A DNA stretch of 64,000 nt from Amoebidium appalachense (GCA_963693365.1 CAVNZM010000001.1:9734001-9798000); one strand, 5' to 3'; shown: positions 1 through 39,743, counted from the stretch's first letter. A program made the numbers and translations. Notes: a model not told the origin generated them from the letters alone.

Positions 1-111
1 TTGTCTCCGTCCTCGCCTGTGGGGTACGGTGTTAACCTCTTCGGGCCTGCACTAATTGATTTGGCCGGCAGCCGGCCATCTCTAAACAGCTCTAAAGAAC
101 TCTATCGAGGC

Positions 112-1396
112 TCAAAATCGATAGAAAAAGCTCAAATGAATTGTAAATCCACGTATATGTCTTACCTTCATACGTTTCTAAGATAATTTGGGGGGGGGGA
201 AATCATTACTTCGTATACTTGTGCATCTGTTTCTGTGTTTCTCAGCGACTATCCAGGGAAATTTTCCGGTATGAACAGGTTAATGTAATTCGTGGCCCAA
301 TTTATCAGGCCCCCCTCCCCCCCCTCCCCCCCTCCCCCCCCCCCCTCCATATTTCTTTTCCCAACAACTCTCCAAGAATTTTTTTGTGGGGGGAGAGGGG
401 GGGGGGGGGGAAGTGAGAAGTTTTGATAGTCTGCGGTATGCAAGTTCAAGTTTGTGTATGTATGTTCTTAAGATTATGTCGTGTGTGTGTGTGTACAGGG
501 TGTGGGCGTGTTGTGTGTGTGGATGCGTGCAGGTGCGTGTCAAAATCGATAGAAAAAGCTCAAATGAATTGTAAATCCACGTATATGTCTTACCTTCATA
601 CGTTTCTAAGATAATTTGGGGGGGGAAATCATTACTTCGTATACTTGTGCATCTGTTTCTGTGTTTCTCAGCGACTATCCAGGGAAATTTTCCGGTATGA
701 ACAGGTTAATGTAATTCGTGGCCCAATTTATCAGGCCCCCCCCCCCCCCCCCCCCCCTCCCCCCCCCCCCTCCATATTTCTTTTCCCAACAACTCTCCAA
801 GAATTTTTTTGTGGGGGGAGAGGGGGGGGGGGGGAAGTGAGAAGTTTTGATAGTCTGCGGTATGCAAGTTCAAGTTTGTGTATGTATGTTCTTAAGATTA
901 TGTCGTGTGTGTGTGTGTACAGGGTGTGGGCGTGTTGTGTGTGTGGATGCGTGCAGGTGCGTGTCAAAATCGATAGAAAAAGCTCAAATGAATTGTAAAT
1001 CCACGTATATGTCTTACCTTCATACGTTTCTAAGATAATTTGGGGGGGGAAATCATTACTTCGTATACTTGTGCATCTGTTTCTGTGTTTCTCAGCGACT
1101 ATCCAGGGAAATTTTCCGGTATGAACAGGTTAATGTAATTCGTGGCCCAATTTATCAGGCCCCCCCTCCCCCCCCCCCCTCCACCCTCACACACCCCTTT
1201 GTTTTTATTTTCTTTTCCCAACAACTCTCCAAGAATTTTTTGTGGGGGGGAGAGGGGAGGGGGGGGGGGGGGGGGAAGTGAGAAGTTTTGATAGTCTGCG
1301 GTATGCAAGTTCAAGTTTGTGTATGTATGTTCTTAAGATTATGTCGTGTGTGTGTGTGTACAGGGTGTGGGTGTGTGGATGCGTGCAGGTGCGTGT
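112..1396. repeat. Three tandem copies of a 424-428 bp unit
   Basis: The unit starts with TCAAAATCGATAGAAAAAGC at 112, 540 and 964. The copies are nearly identical outside their C- and G-runs; the third has a short insertion near 1185-1210. On the sense strand of CEBPZ (minus), each unit contains CTTAG, 12 bases, then GTAAGA. Confidence 0.95.
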
Positions 1397-1484
1397 GCCT
1401 GTGCACATGGGTGTGTAAGTATGTGAACATGGTTTTTTCCCTTGCCTTTTTTCTTTTTCTTCTTTCTCTTTTTTTTCTTTGCCG

Positions 1485-1518
<34 letters not shown>

Positions 1519-1530
1519 GGGGGGGGGGGG
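1485..1530. repeat. C-run abutting a G-run (C32 G14)
   Basis: A 32-base C-run passes directly into a 14-base G-run, followed by further G-rich sequence to about 1595. The strand can fold on itself with no loop sequence between the runs. It lies just downstream, in the sense direction, of CEBPZ exon 22. Confidence 0.9.
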
Positions 1531-1609
1531 AGGGGGGAAGGGGAGGAAAGGGGAGGGACGGGGGGGGGGGGGGGGGGGGGGGGAGGGGGGGGGGGAGTAA
1601 GGCACAAAC

Positions 1610-20722
<19,113 letters not shown>

Positions 20723-21311
20723 TCCTGTACTAAAGGTATGCCTGTAAAAGGCAGCTGCCGTGTAAGACAACTATTTACTATACAATACGTATACGTCTAC
20801 TTATTGCTTTCGTAAGGACCGTACATATTTCTAGAAGCCGACTCATGGCATGGATGTGTGTGTATTCACACTAGCACACATGTACACGTGCATGTTTCAG
20901 ATGGAGCCAGTGGTATCCTAAAACTGCGCAAACGCAAGGCGCAAGCATTTTTGATTTCCACAATTCACATTTTGTTTCTTTTTTATGATTATTCTTAATT
21001 TGTATTATTGTTTTATTTTGCAATTTGAGTACAAATTCGAACTTATGTCACAGAATCCCGCACCGAGTGTTTGCGCGATCGTGTCGCGTCGACGCTCGAA
21101 AAACATGAAGCGCTGTGGCAGAGGGTCTTAGGCGTTTGCACGTGTCTTTCGCGAAAAACATCGCAATTGCCGGTTTCACAGATCATAACGAAAAAGAAAT
21201 TATTGGGGTGCCACGATAGGTTCTCTCGCCCCTCTCACTCTCTGGGCCCAATTCTTAGTTTCTTACCGCTTCACACACTGCACCTGCTCAGAATATCAAA
21301 TTCAATCGAAG
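20723..21311. promoter_or_regulatory. Divergent promoter between CEBPZ and the conserved small protein gene
   Basis: Only 589 bases separate the start codons of two genes transcribed away from each other, so both promoters and 5' leaders must lie here. The segment has none of the C/G runs or dinucleotide tracts that fill the flanking introns. It is AT-rich near 20930-21040 and CpG-rich around 21060-21110. No TATA box is convincingly placed. Shared or bidirectional control is an inference from spacing. Confidence 0.6.
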
Positions 21312-22265
21312 ATGTCCAAAAACAAGGCTAAAGAATCTTTCCAGAAAGTTGACCCTAGTGAGGTTCGGTTCACACATTCAAAGATCCGTCCTACGTTTTC
21401 CTGTGGACGCCCCATCTTGCAAACGCTAGAAGAGATTGAAACTGGAAAGGTTAAACCCGAAAACCTTCCCAAAATTACGGTTATTGTGCAGGATGGGGTG
21501 ATGTTTAGCATGAACAACAGGAGACTTTATTTATTCAAGCAGTGCAAGGAGCTGAATTTACTGAAAGACGGGAAGGTGGAGGTAAGGATACGACCTTTCA
21601 GTGAAGTAGCAAAGGGGAAGGGTGCAGCTGAGAAGTTTACACCGGAAAGGTAAGCAAACGTAAGAATTGTGCAGGTGTGTGGGTGATCGGGCATGGAAAA
21701 GAGAAGGAACAGTTACCGGGATAAGGGGGCACCTCGGTAGAGCGATGTGTGTGTTTTGGGACAGAAACGGAGGAGGAAAAGGGAGGGGAGGGGGGGGGAG
21801 GGAGCGGCAAGGGGGCCTGGGAGAGCGCGAGAAGAGCGGTGTGGTGTGGGGGCTGCAATTGTAAGGGTCTAACCTTGAGAGTTCTGGTTCAGGTTCTTGT
21901 CTCGAACTTCAGGTTCTTGTCTCGAACTTGGAAGGATGCATGGGTGGATTGACTTTCGTGGGAGAGAGTGGGGGTGAGGGGAGAGGGGGGAAGGGGGGGG
22001 GGGGGGGGGAGGGGGGGAGGGGGGGGGGGGGTTTGAAGGAAGCCACGTTGTTGTTTGTGGGAGAGAAGGGTTGGGGTTTTTTTGCATATTGTGTGTTTCT
22101 TGCTCTTTGGGGTGGGGATCCCCCTTTATAGGTATCAAACTGCTGCTGATGTTTTGGAGGTGAGCTAGCACGCTTTACGTTGGGAGGGGCCGGCAGGGGG
22201 AGGGGGGGAGGGGGGGGGGGGGGGGGAGTACCTGGCATGGGGAGGGGAGAGGGGGTGGGGGGAGT

Positions 22266-22298
<33 letters not shown>

Positions 22299-22618
22299 CT
22301 GCTGGAAGACACGGAGGGGAGAGGGGGTGGGGGAGTGGGGGGGGGGGGGGGGGGGGGGGGGGCTGCTGGAAGACACGGGCACAGGAGCTTTTTGATTCGA
22401 AGGTTCCCAAAGCACCATTTCCTCTGCTTTTCCCGAAGCCTTACTTGTGTTGCATGCCCATGTTGCATGGTGTAAACATACTTTGCTACATATGCTTCAT
22501 TTTAAATACTGATGCTTTGTTTGTCAACGAAAGGGTTTCATGGGGTTGTTAAAAGTATTTGGTGGTGGTGGTGGTGATGTGTGTGTGTATGTGGGGGGAA
22601 AGAAGGGTGGGGGTGGGT

Positions 22619-22655
<37 letters not shown>

Positions 22656-23174
22656 TTGGTGCATGTAATATCTAAGGTTGTCTGTGTTTTTTTGGGAGGG
22701 AAGGTGGTGGTGGGGGGTGCGGGGGGGGGGGGGGGGGGGGGGGGGGATAACGGGATAGTGCCAAGGGGACTTTTTTTTTGTTGGAATTCCGAAATTAAAA
22801 TGCTTCATGTGTGTTGTTTTGGGGATTTGAGGTTCATAGCCCAAATCGACTATGTTTATATATAGTCCTACATGTGAGAGCGGTGAAGGTGTGTGAGTGA
22901 GTGTGTGTTGGGAGGGTGTGTGTGCATGTGTGTGTGTGTTTTTTTTTTTTTTGGGGGGGGGGGGGCTGTACTTTCAAAGGGGTCCCTGGCCGTTTGCCCT
23001 GCGGGGGGGAGGGGGGGGGGGGGGGAGGATGCTCCATTTTCAAAGTGGTTCCAGTTGAGTTCACCTCCCCCCCCCCCACCTCCCCCCTCTTCACACCCTT
23101 TATCATAACATTATAAATTTGACAATAGTCCTTGGAGGCTCAACAGGTTTTTCCTTCTGCACCACCTCACCGTG

Positions 23175-23252
<78 letters not shown>

Positions 23253-23380
23253 ACTCGCTGACAGCCAAATTCATGAGCGAAAGGAAACCCAAAGAACAAA
23301 ATGAACAGGGAGGCGCCGATGCCCCACCAGGTGAAGGCACCAAGCAAAACGAGAAGGAAGACGATTCCGGTGAAGACTAG
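21312..23380 (+). CDS. Conserved eukaryotic protein of unknown function with ParB-like motif (2 exons, 155 aa)
   Basis: Exon 1 is 21312-21649 and exon 2 is 23251-23380. Exon 1 ends in phase 2 at a GTAAGC donor, and exon 2 follows an ACACACACAG acceptor and completes an Arg codon, giving 155 residues. The protein carries VRFTHSKIRPTFSCGR (residues about 18-33), then a segment ITVIVQDGVMFSMNNRRLYLF (split here as ITVIVQDG and FSMNNRRLYLF, about 60-80), and a TPERYSLTAKFM-like end. I recognise this as a conserved protein of lower eukaryotes and plants without an assigned role, and the order is family-like. The DG..FS.NNRRL..FK pattern resembles the substrate box of ParB/sulfiredoxin-fold proteins; that link is inference. 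The C-terminus is polar and acidic, probably disordered. The gene is divergent from CEBPZ. Confidence 0.85.
21650..23250 (+). other. Intron of the small conserved gene, with G-runs and tandem duplications
   Basis: This 1.6-kb intron holds a 20-bp unit repeated back to back (21890-21929). It also holds a roughly 65-bp unit repeated about twice (22240-22380) that contains GCTGCTGGAAGACACGG at 22299 and again at 22364. Several G-runs of 20-40 bases follow, and a CA tract runs straight into the 3' splice site (23177-23250). No coding exon was seen inside it. Confidence 0.7.
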
Positions 23381-23872
23381 AATGTTGTGCAAGGAAGGGA
23401 GGGGCTAGAATGGGGTGCCGGGGGGTTTGTGTGGGGGGGTCTTGGTTATGAGCAATCCCCGTGGATTGGATTCTTGAACAGAGCTTTTATTGGCAGGCTG
23501 GCATTTTCGCACCAGCAGGAATCTCGGGGGGGGGGGGGGGGGGGGATAACACATGATCATATATGCTGTGGGGGAAAAAAAATGTGATAGGGGATGGGGA
23601 GGAGTTTTTATGGAGCGCTTAGCATATGATAAATGATGGTGAATTTGGAATGAATGATGATCAAGAAATTCTGCAATTGTGCAAGCTAGGCCGCAGCCGC
23701 TGGCCCATGAATATATATGGCGCAGAGGTGATACATTCTTGGTGGTCTTTACGTTAGCGTTCGTAAACGGGGAAAGCCCTTGTGCATTTCTCTCTCTCTC
23801 TCTCCTCGTGCCACCCATTCCCTCTCCTTCTGCCATCTTTTAAGCTCTAGTGTATCAGATTTGTCTCCACCT

Positions 23873-23908
<36 letters not shown>

Positions 23909-24005
23909 CCCCCCCCCCTCCCCCCCCCTCTCTCTCTCTCTCTCCCCCCCCCCTCTTCCCCCCCCCCCCTCTCTCTCTCTCAGAGTCTCTCTCTCGACTC
24001 CCCCC

Positions 24006-24041
<36 letters not shown>

Positions 24042-24059
24042 CCCCTCTCTCTCCCTCAG

Positions 24060-24155
<96 letters not shown>

Positions 24156-25817
24156 ACTTCCCCTCCCTACATCTCTCTCTCTCCCTCTCCCCCCCCCCTC
24201 CCTCTCTCCCCCTTTCTCTAACTTACTACCCCCCCCATCCTCCGCAGCCTCCCTCTCGCTCCAGTCTGTTGTCTGTTGAGACTCTTCCACTCTTCCCCTC
24301 CCCTCCCCGCCCCCTTTTCTTCTCTACGAGAGTGTGGGTGTGTGTGAGTGAGCGCACGTGCATCGTGTGTGCGTGTGTGCTTGCACGTGTACGTACGCGT
24401 ATATATATATACATACACGTGTATGTTTGTACGTGATCAAAAATAGCGGAACAGTTGAATACCATCCTCAACAAATTGCCACAAATTTGGCAGACTCAGT
24501 GATCCGTGCACAGGCTGAGGGTACATGCATGCATGTATCTGCTCCCGTTCCCTTCCACAATCCACACGTATATGGCCTCAGTTACGTAAATTTTTCGCGT
24601 GATACGAACACTCACAATGATGCGCATGCATTGCGTCACGGTTTCGTAAAAGCACGTGCACGTGACGTGCGCTGAGCCAGCTAGGCTGCCCACTGTGCCC
24701 AGGCAGCCTCTTGGGGAAAAGTTCCCGCGCATTCAAAAGCAGGTCGTATCTGATTGGCGTAACTAAATGCACTTCAACCAATAGGAAAGATTCCGTGGCG
24801 TTCCAGTTAGATCCCGGAAAGGCGAGTGGAATACATTTGCATAGTATCGTTGCTTGGATATTTATTTGCAAAGCTGAAAGTGGCCCATAGCTAGGCCCTC
24901 CAATATTATCAGTAAGCTCTCAGATGTCCAGGATTATATGCTATAATAGAGCCTTATGCCATTAAAATTGAGCTTGCTGTACATATGCACGCTTCATTTA
25001 CTTTAGTAAGGTGTTCGTCACGTATATGCTGTGATCGGAATTAGACAGTTCAACAATTTTGCTTCTAGTTAAGCAATTATTTTTGTGCTTATTTCTTTAC
25101 AGTAAAGTTGTAGTACCCTGCGCTGCGGCAGCAGCGGCATTGCGGTACTAGAAGAAAGCGCCTCGAACTTGAAGTTCAGCTCTGAGCCGCGCGGCCCGCG
25201 CCAAACTTGTTGCGCGAATCTATTGGTTCGTTGAGCATTCTTCAAGTTCCTAGATTGTTTACCGGGTACTTGGGAAACCACAAGCAATATTGTAAGACGA
25301 TTGGTCCAAAATGATCCCATTGCTGGAGTTTGAAGTGGTGAATTATGGAAAGGGAATAAAAAAAATGAGTAGAGCAAACAACTTTGAGATAGCTCTTACA
25401 GATTTTTATAAGAGGACTGGCTACATGATTGCTGATACCTTTTAATGTATGTGTAGCTGTAGCCATACTGTATTGCAAACAATAAACGTGCGCACGCCTT
25501 GGGACGCAAGGCACAGCCTCACAGGTCTTGTGACCCTTCTTGAGTGGCTGTAAGTCACACATATTAATTTCATGACGGCTGGTGAGATCTAGCTTTTTCT
25601 TTGACCACGAAGCTATAAAACCCTGCCTATGGAACCTTCTAACACTCTTCTTTTGAGTGTGTTGGGAAGCGCGTATGACAGAGTTGCCCAAGCCATAAAA
25701 GGCGACAATAGACCTGGTTTTGCTTTGCGTTGTTCGCTTTTCACTTTCGTTTGCCTGCTCCATCCCCTCGCTGCCTACCATTGGAAAAAAATTTAAAGTG
25801 GGTTATAATCTGCAAAG
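23381..25817. other. Intergenic; CT-rich block then unique sequence
   Basis: Bases 23381-23860 are mostly unique with one G-run at 23527. Bases 23868-24230 form a compound CT microsatellite with C-runs. From about 24430 the sequence becomes unique, with no simple repeats. CCAAT-type motifs occur on both strands near 24757, 24777, 25219 and 25297. The stretch 24447-24501 reads as a short open plus-strand segment (NTILNKLPQIWQTQ then stop) after an AACAG, but nothing supports it as an exon. Long minus-strand ORFs here have no family signature. Confidence 0.5.
23868..24154. repeat. CT microsatellite with C-runs
   Basis: About 290 bases alternate (CT)n with C-runs. The longest uninterrupted CT tract is at 24063-24154. 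Confidence 0.95.
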
Positions 25818-26774
25818 ATGTGCTTATATGTAGCCACAGCAAGGCCCCGGCCTGTAATGGGGGCGAGGCCGGCTGTCATCCGCCCCTCCTGTCTTTCCCC
25901 AGTTATCCGACTGCAGTCTAATATTGACCTACAGACCACAGAAAACCTTTCTGCGCTGCTTTTTGCAGAGGCACGTTTGGCCACCTCCATCATTACCGCA
26001 TGTTTTGGTGTTTATGTCATCCCTCAGGATCAGTGCCCATGCAACATTCAGAATCCCCTCCTTAGCGAGATCCGCACTTTCTACCGCATGGCTGCCGAAT
26101 CACCAGACCCGAGCGTTTCTGGAGCAAACTTTCTCTCTTGGGGAATTCTTTTTCACATCACCGTTGCCGGTTTCGTCGAGCCAAACGGGGCAGGTGAAGA
26201 GCGCACACTTTCAGATGTGGTGAGATTCTTTAGCGAGCTCCATGCCAAGATGTCGCTTGCCCAGTCTGCCTTTAGCGACAGCACGAACGATGACAGCCAA
26301 CATGAGCACCCCGAGGAGGGAACGTGCGACTGTGCACCTGTTTCCCTTTCGCGCGCCGAAGAGCTGACGTTTGCCTACAAGAGCAAGAGCTTGAAGATAC
26401 TCGTGCCGCACTGTGAAGTTCTTTCGGTCTTGACGAAAGGTTTGAGAAATATGGAGACGTATGCCAAGTATCCACGAGACAAGGTCAGGGGGGAAGGGGT
26501 CATTTTTCATTTCACGCTGGCAAACGCTGACTCGGAGGCGGAGCTATGTCGTGTTGGTAACATCATTGCCGATCACGTGCGTTTCCCTCTGCTGGCGGGT
26601 ATGTTACGGGGTGAAACTACCTGGAAGGAGCACTTTATGAACATTCGCTGGCAGATGTCGGTTGTGTGCTACGATGCAAAGTCTGAGACACGCAAGAGGA
26701 GAAATGCAACTTTTTCCCGTGTGCCTGGCATGACATACACACTGGCAAGAAGAAAGGACGGCTGTTCTCTTTAA
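25818..26774 (+). CDS. Intronless ORF of unknown family (318 aa)
   Basis: A TAA at 25806 lies in frame upstream, so translation starts at the ATG at 25818 or a later one (for example residue 15). The predicted protein is soluble, with no obvious signal peptide and no convincing transmembrane segment. It is mixed alpha/beta in composition: an N-terminal third rich in small hydrophobics (LSALLFAEARLATSIITACF), a central acidic linker (DSTNDDSQHEHPEEGTCDC) and a basic C-terminal third (KSETRKRRNATFS). I do not recognise the family. It differs from every other gene here in having no intron and in lying in a repeat-free island, which suggests a recent arrival, a retrocopy or a transposon/virus-derived gene. 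It could still be a non-coding ORF, but 318 uninterrupted codons with balanced composition argue for a real gene. Confidence 0.6.
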   Translation: MCLYVATARPRPVMGARPAVIRPSCLSPVIRLQSNIDLQTTENLSALLFAEARLATSIITACFGVYVIPQDQCPCNIQNPLLSEIRTFYRMAAESPDPSVSGANFLSWGILFHITVAGFVEPNGAGEERTLSDVVRFFSELHAKMSLAQSAFSDSTNDDSQHEHPEEGTCDCAPVSLSRAEELTFAYKSKSLKILVPHCEVLSVLTKGLRNMETYAKYPRDKVRGEGVIFHFTLANADSEAELCRVGNIIADHVRFPLLAGMLRGETTWKEHFMNIRWQMSVVCYDAKSETRKRRNATFSRVPGMTYTLARRKDGCSL

Positions 26775-28100
26775 AGCTATGACTTCTTGTAGGAATAATA
26801 TTTCGAATTTGACTTTATATTAACTTTAGTCGCGATTGTATTGTAGTGAAGCTGCTTGTTTTTGCAAAGCAAGGCTACTGTTTGTACATATCATATGCTT
26901 AATAGTTACGCGGCTGACATACTTAAACTAAAATAGGAAGGAAACACGAGGCCGGGGGAGAAGGAGGGGGGAGGGGGGGGGGATGGTTATTGGGAACTGT
27001 TTTTCTGCAGCATTTCGAATGTGGGAAAGTACCGATGGGCCTCTTGGCTGTTGACTCTAGATCTTTCCAAAAGTTTAGTTGTTGAAGAACCACACCGAAT
27101 CTTTTAGTGATTTGCACCAGGATGTTTGAATAACGAATTGAATTTCACTGGTTTGAAAACAGGCTGTTTTAGTGAATGGAGAATGAGAATTCCATTTATC
27201 GATGTAGATGCTTCGCCTTTCCACTTTTCGAATTCCAGCCTGCGGCTGATTCGTAATCCCAAAAATATATGTCATATCGCGTAACAGGGCTCCTTGTCTT
27301 CTGGCAGAGGCCACTCTGCAAACTTAGAGACGCGAGCTTCGCTTACTAACAGAGCCGATGCAGAACTTGCTGGTTGTGTGGAGTTTTTGTGACTGTATCT
27401 TTATGACAGATGGATCGTAATTAGCAGAATTTCAAAAATGTTTCGAAAAGACTGTCCACGGTGGTGGTGATAGCACATGGTATACAAGCACCCCACCCAC
27501 TTGCAAGGCTTAGACAGTGCACCGGGTGTTTTTCTCTGTACATGTGTTTGCACAAGTTGCAACCCTCTTGAAATTATTTAAGCAGATACATTTAGGGTGA
27601 CCTTGTAAATAGGGGTCCGGAATCAATGACGTCACTAATTGAGAAGGAGGGCAAGCACCGATTGGGGGCCGCGAGAGAATTGGCGCCAACTTTGGCTGCA
27701 AAGGCATCATTGTATGCATGACCCTTAGCTTGTTGCCAAACGAGTTGGAGTAGTCCCCAGTGCATTTCGGATGCAGTTTAATTGGGGCAGTCACCCAAAC
27801 AAACTGGCCATTAGGCCTATAAAATTGCTAACCACAGTTTGGGTGTTTGATTGTGGGAGCTGTGACAAGCTAAAGGGGATATTTATGAGTAGAGATCTAG
27901 ATGTTCATTAACCGTTAATATTGTGCCTTAGTTCATGATCAGGCTATTATAGATATTACATATCACCATTGTGTGGTGTGACTAAGTGAACAGAACACGT
28001 GCTTAATCAACTTTGGCTGAGTGCAAAGCCTGTGCATGCGGTTGATTGCCTTTTTCTTTTTTTTTTTTCTATTTCTTCCCATTCAGATATTGGGCTAATT
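26775..28100. other. Intergenic unique sequence
   Basis: Apart from one short G-run near 26955-26980, this 1.3 kb is unique, moderately AT-rich DNA. No RNA gene, conserved ORF or repeat was seen in it. Short ORFs on the minus strand have no recognisable features. Confidence 0.5.
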
Positions 28101-28459
28101 AACGTGACCGGCCGCAGGGGGGCCGGGGGGGGGGGGGGGGGGGGCCATATGGCCATATGGGGGGGGGGGGGGGGGGAGGGGGGGGGGGCAGCAGCACACA
28201 ACGTATGCTTTTAGAAGGAATAGTATAAAATTGAACCCGGTACCGGTGGCGAAAGATACAACCCTGAATGTGTTGACGTGTTTCTGCTTCGCTCCACTTG
28301 CTATGTGTCTGTGGCAGGGTGCACGTGATTCTATGTGTTTTTTGTGCACGGCTTTTCGCGTTACAGTTCACACCCGAAGTCGAAAAAGCACTTGCAGACT
28401 TCGTGCCTTATGTGAGGTCACTTAGTCTTACCCCCCCCCCCCTCTTCCTTTCTCTCTCT

Positions 28460-28520
<61 letters not shown>

Positions 28521-29395
28521 ATCTCTCTCTTCCCTCTCTTGAGTCCTTCTCACCTTGCCACCATCATTCTGCACACACGTGCTTCCATCCAGCACTCACG
28601 CTTTCGAATCATTCTGCATTTCTATCAGTGTTTTGGCACAAACTTTCCAGAAAATGGTAAATCTCATACAGCCAATTGTAACAGGACGGTCTATGGGGAA
28701 GGAGATTGGGATCGGCAGGTAAATGAGCAGGTAGGCACGGAAATGGAGTTAGGGAGAAGGGGTTTGGCCAGGGGCGGTGGGGGGAGGGGGGAGGGCGGGG
28801 GGGGGGGGGGGGGGGGGGGGGAGGGGGAGGCCGGGGGGGGGGGGGGGGGGACTACCTGCACGGTGTGGAGCCAGCATGGAATTACCATTTATGGCAAGTG
28901 CCATATCATATCCCGCCAGTGTGAACACAGTGTTGCCTGACATAGAGATCTCTCACAGACACAAACAGACTGCAGAGTGCAGGCACGTGCACTTTTAGAA
29001 AGGCACGAGTGGAATGTTGGAAGGCTGGGGATGCTGACATTCTTGGTTTACTCGGAATGTACATGTAATAAGCAGTGATATTAAATCTTTTGATCTTTAA
29101 AACTCGTTTGAAAATATTAATATACTATATCAAATTTGAATACCCAATGCCTTTGTCCGAAGCCATTTTGTTCTTTTATCATTTTGGGCGCTAGCAACCC
29201 CACAGAGGAAGGCAAAAAGTACGGGCGCAGGCCTGACGGCGCGTCACAGCCAGCTACCACCACTCTCTACGCGAACCTTCTTCCTCTACGCGAACGTGGA
29301 CTCCGGTGTAGTGTGTGTTTCTCAGAACAACCACGTCTACCAAACAGACAGGAAAACCCCACACTTATTTCTGACTTGGCAAACTTCTATTGAAG
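28101..29395. other. Region upstream of the ankyrin gene, with possible unassigned exons
   Basis: The stretch contains G-runs (28117-28190 and 28773-28851), a CT tract (28440-28515) and islands of unique sequence. A coding-like segment at 28369-28416 (FTPEVEKALADFVPYVR) lies between a GTTACAG and a GTGAG/GTCACT. A second at 28690-28718 (TVYGEGDWDRQ) lies between TAACAG and GTAAAT. They could be exons of an unrecognised gene or untranslated exons of the ankyrin gene. The last 250 bases before the ankyrin start are CpG-rich and carry CTCTACGCGAAC twice (29267 and 29284), which fits a promoter. Confidence 0.35.
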
Positions 29396-38671
<9,276 letters not shown>

Positions 38672-38982
38672 TATGGGTCCTTTCTTTTCCTTTTTTTTTT
38701 TTTTTTTTATGGACATAAAACTTGGGTTGGTTTCCGCTTTACGGCTACACGTCAAATCCGACTTTTTTTTTTTTTTGAGTACAAATTGAACAAGAAACAC
38801 ATGCTTATCCTAATGGACAATGTTCGTGCTGAGAAACATACAAAAAAAAAAAAAAAAAAAAAAAAAGAGAGAAAAGAAAAGAGAGAGAAAAAAGAAAATA
38901 TTCATTGCATTGGATGTTTTGTTGACTGGTTGATTTTCTGTCACGGCTATCCCCCCCCCCGTTAATTTTAGCTGATATCGAT

Positions 38983-38988
38983 AATAAA
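38983..38988 (+). terminator. Possible polyadenylation signal of the ankyrin/SAM gene
   Basis: An AATAAA hexamer lies 312 bases after the stop codon, in sequence free of intron-type repeats. It is the first such hexamer after the stop. Cleavage here would give a 3' UTR of about 330 bases. Confidence 0.35.
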
Positions 38989-39010
38989 ATGTTTGATGTG
39001 CATTCAAGAA

Positions 39011-39066
39011 TGCAATGGCATATATACACGTACATGGTTGCAATGGCATATATACACGTACATGGT
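39011..39066. repeat. 28-bp tandem duplication
   Basis: The unit GCAATGGCATATATACACGT plus ACATGGTT occurs twice in a row in the ankyrin-COG2 intergenic region. Confidence 0.9.
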
Positions 39067-39263
39067 TAAACGTTGTGTACGGAAATGTATGGGGTGGGAC
39101 TCATTAAAGTTAATAAACACCACTGACAATCCACTGGCGACGATAAATTCTCTTTTAACCCACTCGAAACCGGGTCGGTTCACGGAATGCGAGAAGGAGA
39201 AAACGGGATTTGATCACGGGAGTATCCTCCACGTGCACATTCGACAAATTGCCTACAGATACC

Positions 39264-39367
39264 GTCCACCATTAAGAATACCCGCCAATAAGAATACGCT
39301 AGCGAGTCCGTTTTTTTTTTAAGAATATGCACCGTGGCCAGATTGTAGGATATTCTTAATGGCGGAC
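39264..39367. mobile_element. Small inverted-repeat (MITE-like) element
   Basis: The left end GTCCACCATTAAGAATA and right end TATTCTTAATGGCGGAC are inverted repeats matching at 16 of 17 positions, spanning 104 bp. It has no coding capacity. A second, more decayed copy follows at 39511. Confidence 0.65.
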
Positions 39368-39461
39368 TGACATATAAACTTTGCTGGATCATGCATTATC
39401 ATGCCCCTGCCCCCCCTCCCCCCTCAACACACAAACCCCAATCCACCCCCTCCCCATGTCT

Positions 39462-39505
<44 letters not shown>

Positions 39506-39510
39506 GGATC

Positions 39511-39597
39511 CCGTGCCATTTAAGAATATGATAGCGGCCATGAAAAAACTCTAACATGCACCGCGACCACGTTTTGGTGGGGGTTCTTAATGGCGGA
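39511..39597. mobile_element. Second, degenerate copy of the small inverted-repeat element
   Basis: It shares the right end TTCTTAATGGCGGAC and the internal ATGCACCG.G.CCA motif with the element at 39264. The left end (GCCATTTAAGAATA) is only partly preserved. Confidence 0.55.
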
Positions 39598-39708
39598 CGG
39601 CATCTGTAATATGCATATGGTGTGCGGGGCGAATACAAGCACTAATGATTATACTATCGGACTTGCTGCGCTTTTGGGCGCCACTGATATGGCGTGATGA
39701 GGCTCTGT

Positions 39709-39743
39709 CACGGCCATCGATCTAGAGACTCTAGATGGCCGTG
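39709..39743. repeat. Palindrome with 10-bp arms
   Basis: CACGGCCATC and GATGGCCGTG flank a CTAGAGACTCTAG-type core, so most of the 35 bases can pair. Confidence 0.75.

Noticed and set aside
25242-25781. 179-codon minus-strand ORF
   Set aside because: It starts at no clear initiation context, has no recognisable domain and lies in AT-balanced unique DNA upstream of the plus-strand ORF; evidence is too thin to call a gene.
24430-28100. tRNA or other structured RNA genes in the repeat-free islands
   Set aside because: I looked for A- and B-box-like motifs with a closing acceptor stem and found none convincing by eye.
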